Under the pieces are notes generated by a model that was given only the letters and a program-made list of their open reading frames with translations, had not been told where the DNA came from and searched no databases. A stretch of 64,000 nucleotides of DNA from Rhynchosporium graminicola. Lineage: Eukaryota > Ascomycota > Leotiomycetes > Helotiales > Ploettnerulaceae. The first letter of the stretch is position 1; each line of letters begins with the position of its first letter. Below, one piece after another: positions 32,578 through 43,584 of the stretch. The position numbers were made by a program, and so were the translations under genes. Where the stretch lies: contig FJUW01000004.1 in the NCBI GenBank assembly GCA_900074885.1, forward strand, positions 1,458,225 to 1,522,224. The letters run 5' to 3'.

Positions 32578-33927
32578 CTTGTCCTTCATCCGGCGTCTTA
32601 AGGTGTTCTAGGCGTTGCATTGCATTGCATTCTTCCGTGGTTCAAGGCATTGCGCAGGGGAAATTGGGGGTCTAATTTTTCTTTGCTTGTTCAGTTTGTT
32701 TCGGCAGGGCGGGCAACTACCATGGTTGCCAATAGCTCTACACTAAGAGGTTGTTTTCTCTTTCTCGCGCGCATCAGCATGAACAGGGATGGATGATGGT
32801 ATGGTGGGAAAGGAATATGTAGGCGCGCTTACTTTTCAAGCGTCTACATCGGATGTACTCTAGGAGGGATGAACAGATTCAACTTCTCGTTGGTATCTTC
32901 GTCCGGAGTTTTTCTTGCGCTTGCACCTTTTTTTTCTTCGCTATGTCTCTCGTTAGCAGACGACCACGCGGACACAAGGGCAGATATAACATGCGTAACT
33001 GAAGATATTTGAAGGGAACTGAAAGAATGGAGTAGCTGAAGAGCTTACATAACATGCATGGTTGGCTTCTGCTATGATGGCAATTTTGAGAGAAGGCGTA
33101 GAGTAGCGAGTGGCTAGAGAAGGCCCTTTTCTTACTTACCGATCATCTTGCTCAGTGGTCTGATCATGATCAAGCTGATCTGCGCATTGTCACGCAGGAT
33201 GCACCTCTTCTCTGTATTCTAGTTCCTAGAAATTAAAAAAAATTGGAAATGTTGTGATTTGGCGACTAAGCTGTTTTACTACTTTACTTAGATCTGGTGG
33301 TGTGAAGAAAGTATTAGATGCTCGTGCAGGTGTCTTCGAATCGTAACACTTGTCTGGTCATCTGCAGGGTAATTAATTGCAAAGGCTTGTTGATATGGAT
33401 ATAACCTAAAGGATAGGGATGAATCCTATGAAGTACTAATTCACAAAGTTTACTTGCCTTCCGGGAGTTGAGTTTTCTCGTTAGGTCTTATTTTAGTATG
33501 TTACGACCATTGACAGGCTGGGTGAGTATGGAGGATGAGTTTTAGTTACAACCTCGCGAGATGCTATGAAGGCTAGATAAACTTGCCACTAAATATTTTC
33601 ACTGCTGCAAAGTCATCAAGCGCGCATACATGTTTAAAGTGCTACTTCAGCACTATCCTATTTATCTTTCGCGACCCGAAACTCTGACTTGAGAACATTT
33701 CGCAAAGTAGTGCCTTGGTCATGTTGTTATATGATGGCTTGATTAACATAAGCAGGTCCTCGATTCGCTGCAGACAAGGTTAATCACGCTCGCCATGCTA
33801 CAATAAATGATACATCGGATCAGCCGACACTCTTAATCTATTCTCCGGGATATGGGGAAACACTTAAAACATGTTTCCAATCCCCCAGATCTCTATTCTA
33901 TCCATGGTATTTCTGCGAATCAAACAC
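32578..33927. other. Intergenic spacer with 3' regions of two convergent genes
   Basis: The Zn2Cys6 gene (left) and the dehydrogenase (right) point at each other here. No ORF of note. Ordinary base composition; nothing else recognised. Confidence 0.5.
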
Positions 33928-35208
33928 CTACATATCCTTCTGCTCACCAACTGGACTAACCAACTTCCCCTTCTCAACTGCACTCTTCAGATTATTTATA
34001 CACCAAACCTCCATCTTCGTTTGCGTTTCCACAGTCCATGTTCCCATGTGGGGGACGAGCATCACATGAGGATTAGCGACAAGGCCAGGGTGTACCTTTG
34101 GCTCTTCTTCGTATACATCAAGCCCACATGACCAGACTTGGCCTTTCTCTAAGGCTTTGACCAAAGCTGCTTCGTCCATCACGGCGCCGCGAGCTGTGTT
34201 GACGATGACTACGCCTGGTTTCATTATGTCAAACTCTTTCGTAGAGATGATATGGCGAGTTTGTTCCTATCATCGTCAGCTCTCCTATCCTCGATCCTCA
34301 AAAGAAGGAATGTGTGCTTACGTTCAAAGGTAAATTCAACGATATCACATCACTCGTTTTCAGCAGCTCTTCAAAACTGACATACTTCGCACCTCCACTC
34401 TGATCCGCTGGCAGTTGTGACCTGTTGTGATATTGCGTAGTCATGCCAAAGACAGCAGCTTTCTTCATCAAGTTCCGTCCGATTCCTCCCATTCCCAGGA
34501 TACCTAGGACTTTGCCTTGTGGATCATGACCGAGTGGTGGTAGGTTAGATCCCCTGAAGTGGCCTTGTCGGAGGGCCAGCATTGCTGTCTTACTTTCAGT
34601 ATAATGCTTGTTTGCCAATTTGTTGTAGGTTTTTGAATGAACTTACATGTATTGAATCCACGTAGAGCTCCCAGAATTAAGAAGATATTCGTATCGGCTG
34701 TAGCGTCATCTACAGCTGTTGGGACGTGTGAAACTCGAATTCCCCTTGCCGTACAGGCGTGTATATCGATCTGATCGTACCCAGCTCCTACACTACATTA
34801 GCCAAGTACTCCCACAAAACCCCAACACCTATTGTTGTTTGACTCACCATTATGGCACAGAAATTTCAAGTTCTTTGGCAGTGCAGCAACAAGTTCCTCG
34901 TCAATCAACCCCGTGGTCTTGACCGACATAAATGTACGGTATGCGGCCACTACTTGATCAAATGCTCCCGACTTGCATTCTTCTATGAATTCAGCGCGGG
35001 ATCTGGCTTTGGGCTTGATGACGTTCGCTATCGAGGCAATGGAGTCCTGCCATTCTTTGTGGGCGCTGCCAATGGCTTGTGTCAGTATCTGTAGGTACAT
35101 TGGGGAAATCTGACGTGGGAGAGAAGAGGTTATTCTGCATTGAGATGTCAGGAATCTGGGTGCTTACTGGTCAATTTCTCCAAGCAGAAGTACGGCAGGT
35201 TTAGACAT
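33928..35208 (-). CDS. D-isomer-specific 2-hydroxyacid dehydrogenase (NAD-binding)
   Basis: Five exons on minus: 35168-35208, 34848-35065, 34647-34787, 34322-34584 and 33928-34266, with introns of 102, 60, 62 and 55 bp; 333 aa. Exon joins were chosen to restore family motifs: EIDHAHKEW, CHNGAGYDQIDI, LRGFNTSMLALR and LNLPLNEQTRHII. The nucleotide-binding loop LGILGMGGIGRNL (GXGXXG), the VNTARGAVMDEAAL segment with the catalytic Arg, and the catalytic His in VPHMGTWT are intact. It probably reduces 2-oxo acids such as glyoxylate or hydroxypyruvate with NAD(P)H; the substrate cannot be told from sequence. The very short first exon (41 bp) gives MSKPAVLLLGEIDH, typical of the fungal group. The 5' neighbour is the transposon nest that begins about 370 bp upstream. 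Confidence 0.9.
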
Positions 35209-35707
35209 TTTGATCTTATTGATATGGTACTGGGAGGACCTTTCCGAGAGTAAATGGATGTATGAAGAAGATGTTTCTTGAAAGTGTTTGTCGGCTTGGG
35301 ACGTTCGATGGTGGGGTAAAGATGCCCCGCGTGAAGTCAGGGAGCGGGATAGGGAGCTACAGTAATGATAAATAATCTCGGTACAGCTGGGAGCGAATCG
35401 AAGTCTCTTGTTTAAGACTTAGCAATGAGTATTGGATGAAATACAATAATTAAAGTACGTTGAATACACCGGAAATGGACTGATAATGTAATCAATCCGT
35501 AGATGGGATAGCGGAACCTGAACGGATGTCTGGATGAGAGATCCGATGCTTTTTCCGCCTGCCGCTGTGGATATGTTACCTCCGATTGACTAATATTCGG
35601 TCTTGGCTAAGTGTGTCTCCTCTTTGGAAAGATTTTCTCCGATATAGATTAATATGAATCGGAGACTCCGATTAGTATATCGGAGATGAATCAGAATAAT
35701 TAAATTT

Positions 35708-38196
35708 GGCCATAGCTAAATCGCCATGGTCAAATAGCTAAACCGCCATGCGCTAAAATTCTATCAACTTAGCGTGTGTATCTACGGGACGTACTTCCCT
35801 ACACAAATTTATACTAGAAGGCAAGGCCCATTTATGCATAATAAAAACTTTCATAATAATATAATTACCCCTAAGGTTGAGGATTACAATTAAGCTAAAA
35901 TTAAGATTATTTAGAGACTCTTACTAGACTCCTACTACTTCTATCTTATACTATGACTTCTGATTCTCACGCTTACGGCCCTGCGCCGCCTGTAGCAATT
36001 TATAGTAATATTACTACTAGATTTACTATATGCTAGGCGCATACTAAAGCTCATAGGTATACTTTCAAGTAATAGGACACTAAATCCATACGAGCATTAT
36101 TTATCTGCAACCGCGCAGGTAAATATAACTAAAGAGGCAAGTAAAAGGATGTCGATCCCTCTAAGAGGTATTAAAATATAAGCTCTAAGAAGTGTAGGTA
36201 TTATATAAGAGTCTCTCTCTTAAAAGACCGAGTATTAGAGAAGTAGCAATTGAGGGTTATCGACGCTATATATAATCATATAGCTTCTGCAGATTTAATA
36301 GCCTATCTAGTATATAGAATTACTTCTATTCCGGCAGAAGTATATGCTTCTATTAGCTCTCTAGCTAAAGCCGGTATACTAAACGCTTAAATACTTTCAG
36401 CTTTACGCGAAGAAAGCTTAGGTATCTCTCTACTTTCTAAAGATATCTCTAATCTAGTATAAATAGAGCGCAAAAGGGAGTTAGGTAGAAAGACGCTAAT
36501 TTAGTGGCTTATAGAGGTATATAAATCCAGAAATATTCAAGTTAAGTACTTATATAGCTACTGATTTAGGAACTGTAAAATAATAACTTCTCCCCTCGAT
36601 ATTACCCTCAGACCGGCCCTTTATAATAACTCTTCTTTATATACTTAATCTCTCTCTAACTATAGAAGTAGTATTCAGACATATTACTCCTCGACTATAT
36701 ATATAAGACGAATCGATTCAATATGCCTCTTTTGAATATCTGTAGTATTACTAGGAATAATATAGTTATTCAGCTTAGATTAGTATTCTTATTAGGAGAG
36801 ACCGAGAGAGATTATACCTAGGCGCTACTATAACTTAAGGAACTTATATCCTAATATATGATTCAGGAGCTAGTTTCTATTATAACAGATAGGGAGTTAG
36901 TTCTAATTAAGTATATTGAAACATTCTTTCTATCTGCTCGCTACCTCCTCTGCCGGTAGTATATTAATATAAATATACTAGTAAAGACTAAGAAGTACTT
37001 CCCTAAGCTAATTAAAAATACTACTAGAAACTGGATACGCTACTTTACCTTTTAAGTATTCTTAAGCTCCTGGAATATACTACTCGCTAGTACTACTAAG
37101 GACGCATTTAATACTACTCTCCTAGAGATTTATACCCAATTTCCAGTAGGCGCTATAAGCTACTATAAGAGTATATAGCTACTCTAGAAAGAGAAACTTA
37201 TAGCCTTTTAGGTAGACTAATCATATCACTTTAGAATTATAGTTACTAGTCCGATTGAAGGTTATCACGCTACTTTGAAGCTATACTTACAGCGTAGCTA
37301 TGTAGACCTCCGAGGTATATTCCTCAAATTACAGCTCTTTTAGAATACTTAATATACTAGTATTCTCTTAACTATTATATAGTAGTAATTACGACCTCGC
37401 TATACTACAAATATACCTCTTCTAGCTGCAGTTCTTCTATTTATCTATAGCCGAGCCCTCTAAATTATTATATAACAATATAGTAAACTACCTATTTCTA
37501 GACCTCTACTAAATAGCTATTATTATACTATTCAATAAGCATTTAGTCTACCTTACTTTCATACTCTTTAGAAGCGATAGCAGAAAGGTAGCAGTATACT
37601 TCTAAGTAATATTCATTACTACTAGTACTATAATAGGCCTGAATCGATATACTCTACTCCCCTAGCTCCTCTTCCTCTCTTGAATCTATTGAAGGTTAAA
37701 GGTAAAAGTAGACCTAAAGGTACGCTTAGAGGAAGAGTAGCTCCTTCAAATATACGCCGGGAGCCTTCAGCTTTTGAATTACCCTCTAGCTCTGCCCCTG
37801 CATTACTCGAGCAGCTTTTTCTAGTATAAAATAGCGTATCATCGACTATAATAGCGATGTAAAGGCTTAATAGGGGATATTAAGATAGCTATAAGCCCGG
37901 TATACGGAGAGAAAGAGGGTATATGCATAGTATATTATTAATCTATTATTCAGATAGTATAGTAAATACTACTATAGCGAGTAAATCATTAATTTAAAGA
38001 GATATAATTAGGGGGATTGAAATATATACTCAGGATACAGAGGGTAAAGATAATTTCGATAATTAAATAGCTAGCGATATACTATACATAATTATACATA
38101 CAAATCTTAGTGGTAATAAATGCATACTGCACTTTCGGCTCGTCTAATTAGCGCATGGCGGTTTAGCTATTTGACTATAGCGATTTAGCTATAGCC
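35708..38196 (+). mobile_element. RIP-degraded Mutator-like element (MULE, Hop-type), 2489 bp
   Basis: 49-bp terminal inverted repeats start GGC(C/T)ATAGCTAAATCGC and differ at only four positions, all transitions. They are flanked by the 8-bp duplication TTAAATTT (35700-35707 and 38197-38204). The plus-strand interior encodes a MULE transposase through many stops (see next entry). Inside the element CpA is nearly absent, the RIP signature. The target duplication length fits the 8-11 bp usual for Mutator-like elements. Confidence 0.87.
36030..37350 (+). pseudogene. MULE transposase relic
   Basis: Read through stops, the plus strand shows an N-terminal FAR1-like region (KSIRALFICNRAGKYN, about 36080-36130), then the MULE catalytic domain: NMPLLNICS-like and RDYTWALLQLKELI-like segments, then PVSIITDRELVLIKYIETFF with the second catalytic Asp (about 36868-36930), LSARYLLCR-YINI-ILVKTKKYFPK, and a C-terminal DQSYHFRI...SPIEGYHATLKLYL (about 37210-37290) containing the conserved E/H region. 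Gln, Trp and Arg codons have become stops. Not functional. Confidence 0.8.
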
Positions 38197-38430
38197 TTAA
38201 ATTTTTATGTCTAGAAATTGCTATCGTGCGGTCGCCTCCGCTATAATTTATGTTTCTATATTTAAGATATGCTTAATTATAATCGATTAAATCTAGTTGA
38301 TTATCATGATTATTAGCTACACTTCTACTTATATATAAACAATTACTATACTAAATAGAATCAATTATACTACGTGTCCATATAGCTAGCAAGGGGGTTT
38401 ATAGTTACACAACCTTTCCGTAAAATTAAT

Positions 38431-38831
38431 GGAATCGATTATTTCGTCATGAGGCTACAAGGCATACACACACCTAAAGCTAACCCTATATCGGGCATAA
38501 GGCGCTCGGGCATGCCTCTTTATCTTAATAAATTAAGCGAGGTTATACCCCCCTAATACCTATTTTCGTATCTTAGAGTACTAGCTTATACACGATCAAA
38601 ATATTTGATAGGGTAGTTAATTATTAATTTTAGAGTAGCCTGATAAGAATACTCTTTTCGAATTATTCTTAGGCTATAGTTTCGCTGTTATAAAAGTACT
38701 AGAACTACTCCCTAGTTCTACTTTCGGACGATTTCACTAAGTCTATTGCTACGCGAGAAAAAGCGGCATGCGTGGCTCTTGGTATGGTATGTGTGTATGC
38801 CTTGTGGCCTCATGACGAAATAATCGATTCC
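38431..38831. mobile_element. 401-bp MITE with 43-bp inverted repeats and 8-bp TSD
   Basis: Ends start GGAATCGATTATTTCG and match over 43 bp with one mismatch (a C/T). The 8-bp duplication AAATTAAT flanks it (38423-38430 and 38832-38839). There is no coding capacity. The 8-bp duplication and GG terminus match the neighbouring Mutator-like element, so it may have been mobilised by a MULE, although the repeats are not homologous. hAT elements also make 8-bp duplications and cannot be excluded. Confidence 0.85.
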
Positions 38832-39480
38832 AAATTAATGAGTCGTTGAATTTTCGGAAAGAAAAGAGGAGGTAGCTAGAATAGGAGAAACTATACCTAC
38901 ATTATGGAATTTTATTTGAAATTATAAAGAAATAATTGACGATTTAGACATGTAGCTCTGAACTATTGCTTATTAACTGCAAGCTTATCCTAATAGTACT
39001 TCCACGAATATCGTCAAGTGTTTAATTAACGTATATCCGATAGGCCAGCTGGAGTCTCCGATTCGTATCGCCCAAAATTCTTAGCCAAGAGGAGATGAAT
39101 CGACCTCCTATTGGCCAAGTGCAGATATTGGTCAATCGAGGTAACAGGTACATCTTATCTCTTGCTCCGCTCTGGGCCAGATTAGCAGATTAGGCCGATG
39201 TGTTGACAATACACTTCACACCCTCTCGTGAGGAATCGTGGCCTCCACTCTGGCCAGAATGAAGAGTTGTCCCATGCTCTCGATAGCTTCAGCACTTTCG
39301 GACCGTCGATTACCGAGCCAGAGGAGGATTGCATAGCATTGGTGAATAGAGAATAGTTCTTGGAAGTATATGAACAGGCTGAACTACTTTCATATTACTA
39401 CCGATCTGGTACAGAAGTGTTGCGGGATATCAGAATTTGCGCTAGTACAAGATAATACTTTTATCTTCTTAGAATACAAT

Positions 39481-40853
39481 TCAGTTGTCGAAGATATTGC
39501 TAACTTCAACGAAAGCCCTCCATTGCTTCCACGCCTCACCACTCTGAATTGCCCATCTGGCTCTCCTGACCCCCTCCTTCCATCTTCCCCCGCCGGGGCC
39601 TCGTTCTGTGATGACCTTCCCATCATCTCCATGTCCCATGTCGCTACTATCTGCCTCACATATCCCTGAGACAACAAACAAAGCAGCGGTATTCATCAGG
39701 ACAAACTCCAAAATAGGGTCGTCCGTTGGGAGCTGATTTCGAAGCAAGCTGGTGAGGATAGCCGCATTCTCATGTGGCTCCTTTCCGGGCGATACATCTT
39801 TGAGCTCATGAGTTGGAAGCCCAAAATCAGACGGAGAGATCGTGAAGCTCTCAACACCAATGTTGTGCGTGGACTCATCCTGGCTGGTTGAACGGTCGAT
39901 CAAGTTCCAGCAGTACGTCCGTCCAGCACAACTGATTTCATCTAGGTCCTCCTCTCCACAGACTACCATGGCCTTTCTGGCACCACTCATTTTTAGAGCC
40001 TCGGCGAACACGGGCCCAATGTCCCTACGAGCCACTCCAATGATGCGAGCTTCGATGTTGCCTTCAACGGGATTGGCGAGGGGGCCGAGGAGATTGAATA
40101 TCGTTCTCCAACCAAGCTCTCTTCTTATTGGGGCAACATACTTCATTCCTGGGTGGAACACTGGAGCAAACAGGAAGGCATAATTCGACCTCTCATATAC
40201 TCTGGCGATCGTCTCAGGAGTGACGGCGGTCAAGTTGGGAGCGGTCGGGAGAGTGGAAGTGAGCAAATCTGCCGAACCAGACTTTGATGTAGAAGCTCTG
40301 TTCCCATGCTTGCTCAAAAGAAGTAAAGAGGATGCCAGAATGGATGATGTGGTTGAGATATTGAATGTGTGATGAGAATCACCTCCAGTACCAACAATGT
40401 CACACTAGGATTAGTCAATAAAAGAATCCAAGAAGTGATACTTTAACTCACGAGACCTCCGTGATAGTTGCCTTCAGGCTTTCCTCGTGCTTTCACGACC
40501 TTGTCCAAAGCGACTCGGTCAATCTGAGAGGCAGCATCTCTCATAGCCGCAGCACATTTCGCAATGACATCTGGTCGCCGATCCCAGCCTGTGAAATGTA
40601 GGCATGTGAGGAGTGCTCCAGTCTGAACAGAAGATAATTGGTCCGTGAAAATGTGTGCAATTGCAAGAGCAATCTCATCTGCTGTGACTTTGTTTTCCCC
40701 CGGTGATGGCCACAATCTCCTTAATAATGGAGTTATTGAGATGTGCTGAGGAGCACTTGATTCTACGCAGGAAGACATCTCCTCTTCTCTTTCAGTCGAA
40801 GGAATCCGAATAGGATAGATAATATTCGAAGATGTTAACAATCGGGATACCAT
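39481..40853 (-). CDS. TRP4: Anthranilate phosphoribosyltransferase
   Basis: Exons 40452-40853 and 39481-40404 with a 47-bp intron (GTGAGT...CTAG) encode 441 aa. The join restores HGGLCDIVGTGGDSHHTFNIST, containing the phosphoribosyl-pyrophosphate loop GTGGD. The anthranilate/PRPP motifs KHGNRASTSKSGSADLL and LLGPLANPVEGN follow. The enzyme joins anthranilate and PRPP in step 2 of tryptophan synthesis. The N-terminus has about 25 extra residues if the first Met is used; a second Met (codon at 40778) gives MSSCVESSAPQHISITPLLRRLWP, closer to the family start. It is divergent from the uL10m gene. The 3' end lies about 335 bp from the transposon nest. Confidence 0.95.
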
Positions 40854-41082
40854 TCACGTGGTGAGTCAAAAAAGGTCAGCATCAACATCAACGCGTGTTT
40901 CTGAGAAGCTCAAAACGGGTAGATACCAGCACTTGCGCTAGCGTGATCGAGGTATAATTATTTTTGATCTCACTACCAACAGTCAACACTCCAGAGCCTC
41001 CCAACAAGGTCAGTTCCCCCCTTCATTGATGGGCAATTCCATTGTATATAAGACGATAGAATGTTGCCAACATGTGTCCAGA
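40854..41082. promoter_or_regulatory. Bidirectional promoter region TRP4 / MRPL11
   Basis: A 229-bp spacer (measured to the preferred MRPL11 start at 41083) between divergent start codons. A TATA-like tgtatataag lies at about 41043-41052, upstream of the ribosomal protein gene. A search for a cross-pathway-control site (TGACTCA-like) shows gtgagtcaa at about 40860-40869, which contains TGAGTCA, a good match to the Gcn4/CPC1 consensus and well placed for an amino-acid biosynthesis gene. Confidence 0.6.
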
Positions 41083-42084
41083 ATGCCTCCACGAATACAG
41101 CCGTCGAAGGCGATCGCTTCAATTTTACGATCCAGACGACCACTCCGCGTCCAGCGACAATATGCAACGGCAGCATCTATCACACCCGCGGCGTCTGCTG
41201 AGCAAATGACAGGATCGGCACCCCCTATATCTCGGTATCCATCTACACAACCTCCGTCCTACAAGCCTCCCGAGTTTCGAAAGTCCCAGCTCATGCGCCA
41301 ATATGCCTCCCTACTTCGCTCAACGCCTCTCATGCTCCTCTTCCAGCACAACAACCTGAAATCTATGGAATGGGTTGGAATCCGACGAGAACTAGTGAAA
41401 GCTTTGCAGAAGGTTGACGAAGCGAGAGTTGCCGCTGGTTACCCTCCCGAGAATATGGCCGAGGGCATCAAGATTCAGATCGTTCAGACCGGAATGTTTG
41501 CTGCTGCGTTGAGGGTCGTTGAATTCTACAAGCCGGATTCACAAAGCCTAGATCCTACAAAACCGTCTGCTTTGCCTCCTGCAGAACTGACGCATACGCT
41601 GTCAAAGGCAGCTCACGAAGCTGTGGTAGATACCAGGACGGCTCATGCTTTGGCACCTTTGCTCTCTGGGCCATTGATGCTTTTGACATTTCCCACTGTT
41701 TCACCGCAGCATATGAAAGCAGCGCTATCAATTCTTTCGCCCAGCGCGCCACAGTTTCCTGCCCCAACTAGAAGGGCGAATCCTGGGTGGCATGATCTTC
41801 CAGTACAGAGTGGACTTCAGAAACTCCTGCTACTGGGAGCTAGAGTAGAGGGCAAGGTTTTCGATGTGGAAGGAGCAAAATGGGTTGGAGGTATTGAGGG
41901 TGGAATGGAGGGCTTACAGGCACAATTGGTGTCCATGTTACAAGGCTTCGGGGCCGGACTTACGAATACCTTGGAAAGCGCTGGGAAGAGTCTATACTTT
42001 ACCGTTGAAGGTAGACGGACTATGTTAGAGAATGAAAAGAAGGGTGCGTCTGAGCCTGAAAAGGGAGAGTCGAACACGGAATAA
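41083..42084 (+). CDS. MRPL11: Mitochondrial large ribosomal subunit protein uL10m
   Basis: Intronless. The preferred Met at 41083 gives 333 aa starting MPPRIQPSKAIASILRSRRP, an Arg-rich, acid-free presequence typical of mitochondrial import; an in-frame Met at 41026 would add 19 residues. The body shows the L10 fold landmarks: PPEFRKSQLMRQYASLLRSTPLMLLFQHNNLKSMEWVGIRREL, a Pro/Ala-rich linker, and GPLMLLTFPTVSPQHMKAAL. It belongs to the stalk base of the mitoribosome. The gene ends 84 bp from the stop of the convergent PI-PLC-like gene. Confidence 0.9.
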   Translation: MPPRIQPSKAIASILRSRRPLRVQRQYATAASITPAASAEQMTGSAPPISRYPSTQPPSYKPPEFRKSQLMRQYASLLRSTPLMLLFQHNNLKSMEWVGIRRELVKALQKVDEARVAAGYPPENMAEGIKIQIVQTGMFAAALRVVEFYKPDSQSLDPTKPSALPPAELTHTLSKAAHEAVVDTRTAHALAPLLSGPLMLLTFPTVSPQHMKAALSILSPSAPQFPAPTRRANPGWHDLPVQSGLQKLLLLGARVEGKVFDVEGAKWVGGIEGGMEGLQAQLVSMLQGFGAGLTNTLESAGKSLYFTVEGRRTMLENEKKGASEPEKGESNTE

Positions 42085-42168
42085 TGACAGTTCGCGGCCG
42101 TAAGTGCCCTTGTATTCTACCTGTAGATCTATACCAATGTATATCCTGGATCCAAGATGTCTCCCTTT

Positions 42169-43584
42169 CTACCTCATCTGCAGCTTGGCGTTCATACCTA
42201 CAATGCAACGAACGATATCCCAATCTCCATTTTGTCCTACCCAATCACAAACCACAATTCCTGTGCTCCCATCTCCCAAGTGGCCATCAGTAGCACTGTG
42301 CTGACGGCACAAGTACTCAATAACCGAAGGATTTACTTTTGCAGCAATCCGATCTGGCCAGCAATTCGCTCTCCAAAAATTCGAAGCACTCAAAAAGTTC
42401 ATGAAGAATGGTTGCTGTGCCGTCTCGGCAGCTGCAGGATTTGCATCTCCAGGCAAAGCACATACACACTGCGCCGCTCTCGCCAGCTGGTCTGTCAAGT
42501 AGCCGATCTTCTTCTGGATATTCTCACTTTCTGCAACTTCGTAGAAATCTTGGACTCGGATTTCGCCACTTGAACAAGTCCCATCGGCGCAGTTATCTGG
42601 CCAGCTTTCTGCGTCAATGGCCCATCCCTTGCCACCCTGCTCTCCTTTCAAGGAGTCATCCAGACCGAATCGCCGAATCAACACTATCTTCTTCCTCGAC
42701 TCGCCAAGGGTAGGTATACGGTTCTGGACAAACCAGCGACTCTCGTCATTGGCATAGTGGGTATGTAAGATCTTGCTAAGCTGCTGATCTGTTGCTTTTC
42801 CAATACCTTCACGCTTCAGTGATACGATGACGGTCTCGCTGGGATTGGCATCCAGAAATGAGTGAACAACGTTGAGCAGATTACGAAGGTATTTAGTACC
42901 AGTCAAGGAAATTGGAAATGCGCTATGGACGAGTATCAACCCGTCCTTTGAGGGGTCATCCGGGCTCTCTGGCTGTACTCGAAGATCGAGAAACCGCACT
43001 CCGTTATTGAGCTGCTCCTTGACGCCGACGGCTTGACATCGAACTGACGGAAGTGCAGTGTGATGCGTCGGAGAATTGTGGGTTCCGGGAATACTGAGCG
43101 CGGAGAGTGGTGTCTCGTCTTTGTGCTTTCTCATCCAAGACTCTAAATTCGCAGTAGAATATATAGCAAGATGTGAAGTGCTTGGTATAAATACTCCAGT
43201 GAACTCGAAGCGAGGGTCTGGAGAGAGTGGCGCTAGTGCTGTGGATCGTTGGGATGGTGTCGGCGTATCAATAGTATATCTTTGCCCGTCGGTCTCGAGA
43301 GTCAACCGCATGACTTGGTTTACATTGGGTCGAATGTCGGTTGTCTTTGTCTCAAAGGGACCAACCGATACGGAGACATCTTGGGTACGGCAACTCTCAG
43401 ACTTTGCAACAAGTTGCATCGGGGCTGGGCTTGTAAGGTTGCTCATCAAGCCAGTGAAGGCTCGAGATACGCCGCCTTTATTTTTGGCATTCTTCTCTGA
43501 TGCAGCGGTCTCGAAGCGCTCTACCACCTTCAACTCGAGAGGAGTGGCGGTCAAGTTCCGTATTATCAGTGGTGGCATAGGCAT
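42169..43584 (-). CDS. PI-PLC X-domain protein (bacterial-type phosphatidylinositol phosphodiesterase-like)
   Basis: Intronless, 471 aa. The N-terminal ~130 residues form a beta-rich accessory region. The X domain starts about residue 145, with the first catalytic His in SIPGTHNS (His169), then NNGVRFLDLRV, and a second His in LILVHSAF (His220), followed by FLDANPSETVIVSLKRE. The Y domain of eukaryotic PLCs is absent, as expected for the single-domain, metal-independent class. No secretion signal is evident, so an intracellular role is likely; the substrate is unproven. Proteins of this type occur widely in filamentous ascomycetes. Confidence 0.88.
   Translation of the reverse strand: MPMPPLIIRNLTATPLELKVVERFETAASEKNAKNKGGVSRAFTGLMSNLTSPAPMQLVAKSESCRTQDVSVSVGPFETKTTDIRPNVNQVMRLTLETDGQRYTIDTPTPSQRSTALAPLSPDPRFEFTGVFIPSTSHLAIYSTANLESWMRKHKDETPLSALSIPGTHNSPTHHTALPSVRCQAVGVKEQLNNGVRFLDLRVQPESPDDPSKDGLILVHSAFPISLTGTKYLRNLLNVVHSFLDANPSETVIVSLKREGIGKATDQQLSKILHTHYANDESRWFVQNRIPTLGESRKKIVLIRRFGLDDSLKGEQGGKGWAIDAESWPDNCADGTCSSGEIRVQDFYEVAESENIQKKIGYLTDQLARAAQCVCALPGDANPAAAETAQQPFFMNFLSASNFWRANCWPDRIAAKVNPSVIEYLCRQHSATDGHLGDGSTGIVVCDWVGQNGDWDIVRCIVGMNAKLQMR

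Larger units (their letters stand above)
35575..39145. mobile_element. Possible outer inverted-repeat element enclosing two younger insertions
   Basis: The sequence starting GTTACCTCCGATTGACTAATATTC at 35575 recurs, inverted and diverged, ending at 39145 (GTTACCTCGATTGACCAATATCTG on minus). Shared blocks extend about 100 bp inward, including CTTGGC, TCTCCTCTT and GAATCGGAGACTCC. The Mutator-like element and the 401-bp MITE both lie between the arms. No transposase was assigned to the outer element and no target duplication was found, so it could also be a pair of inverted MITE copies. Confidence 0.5.
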
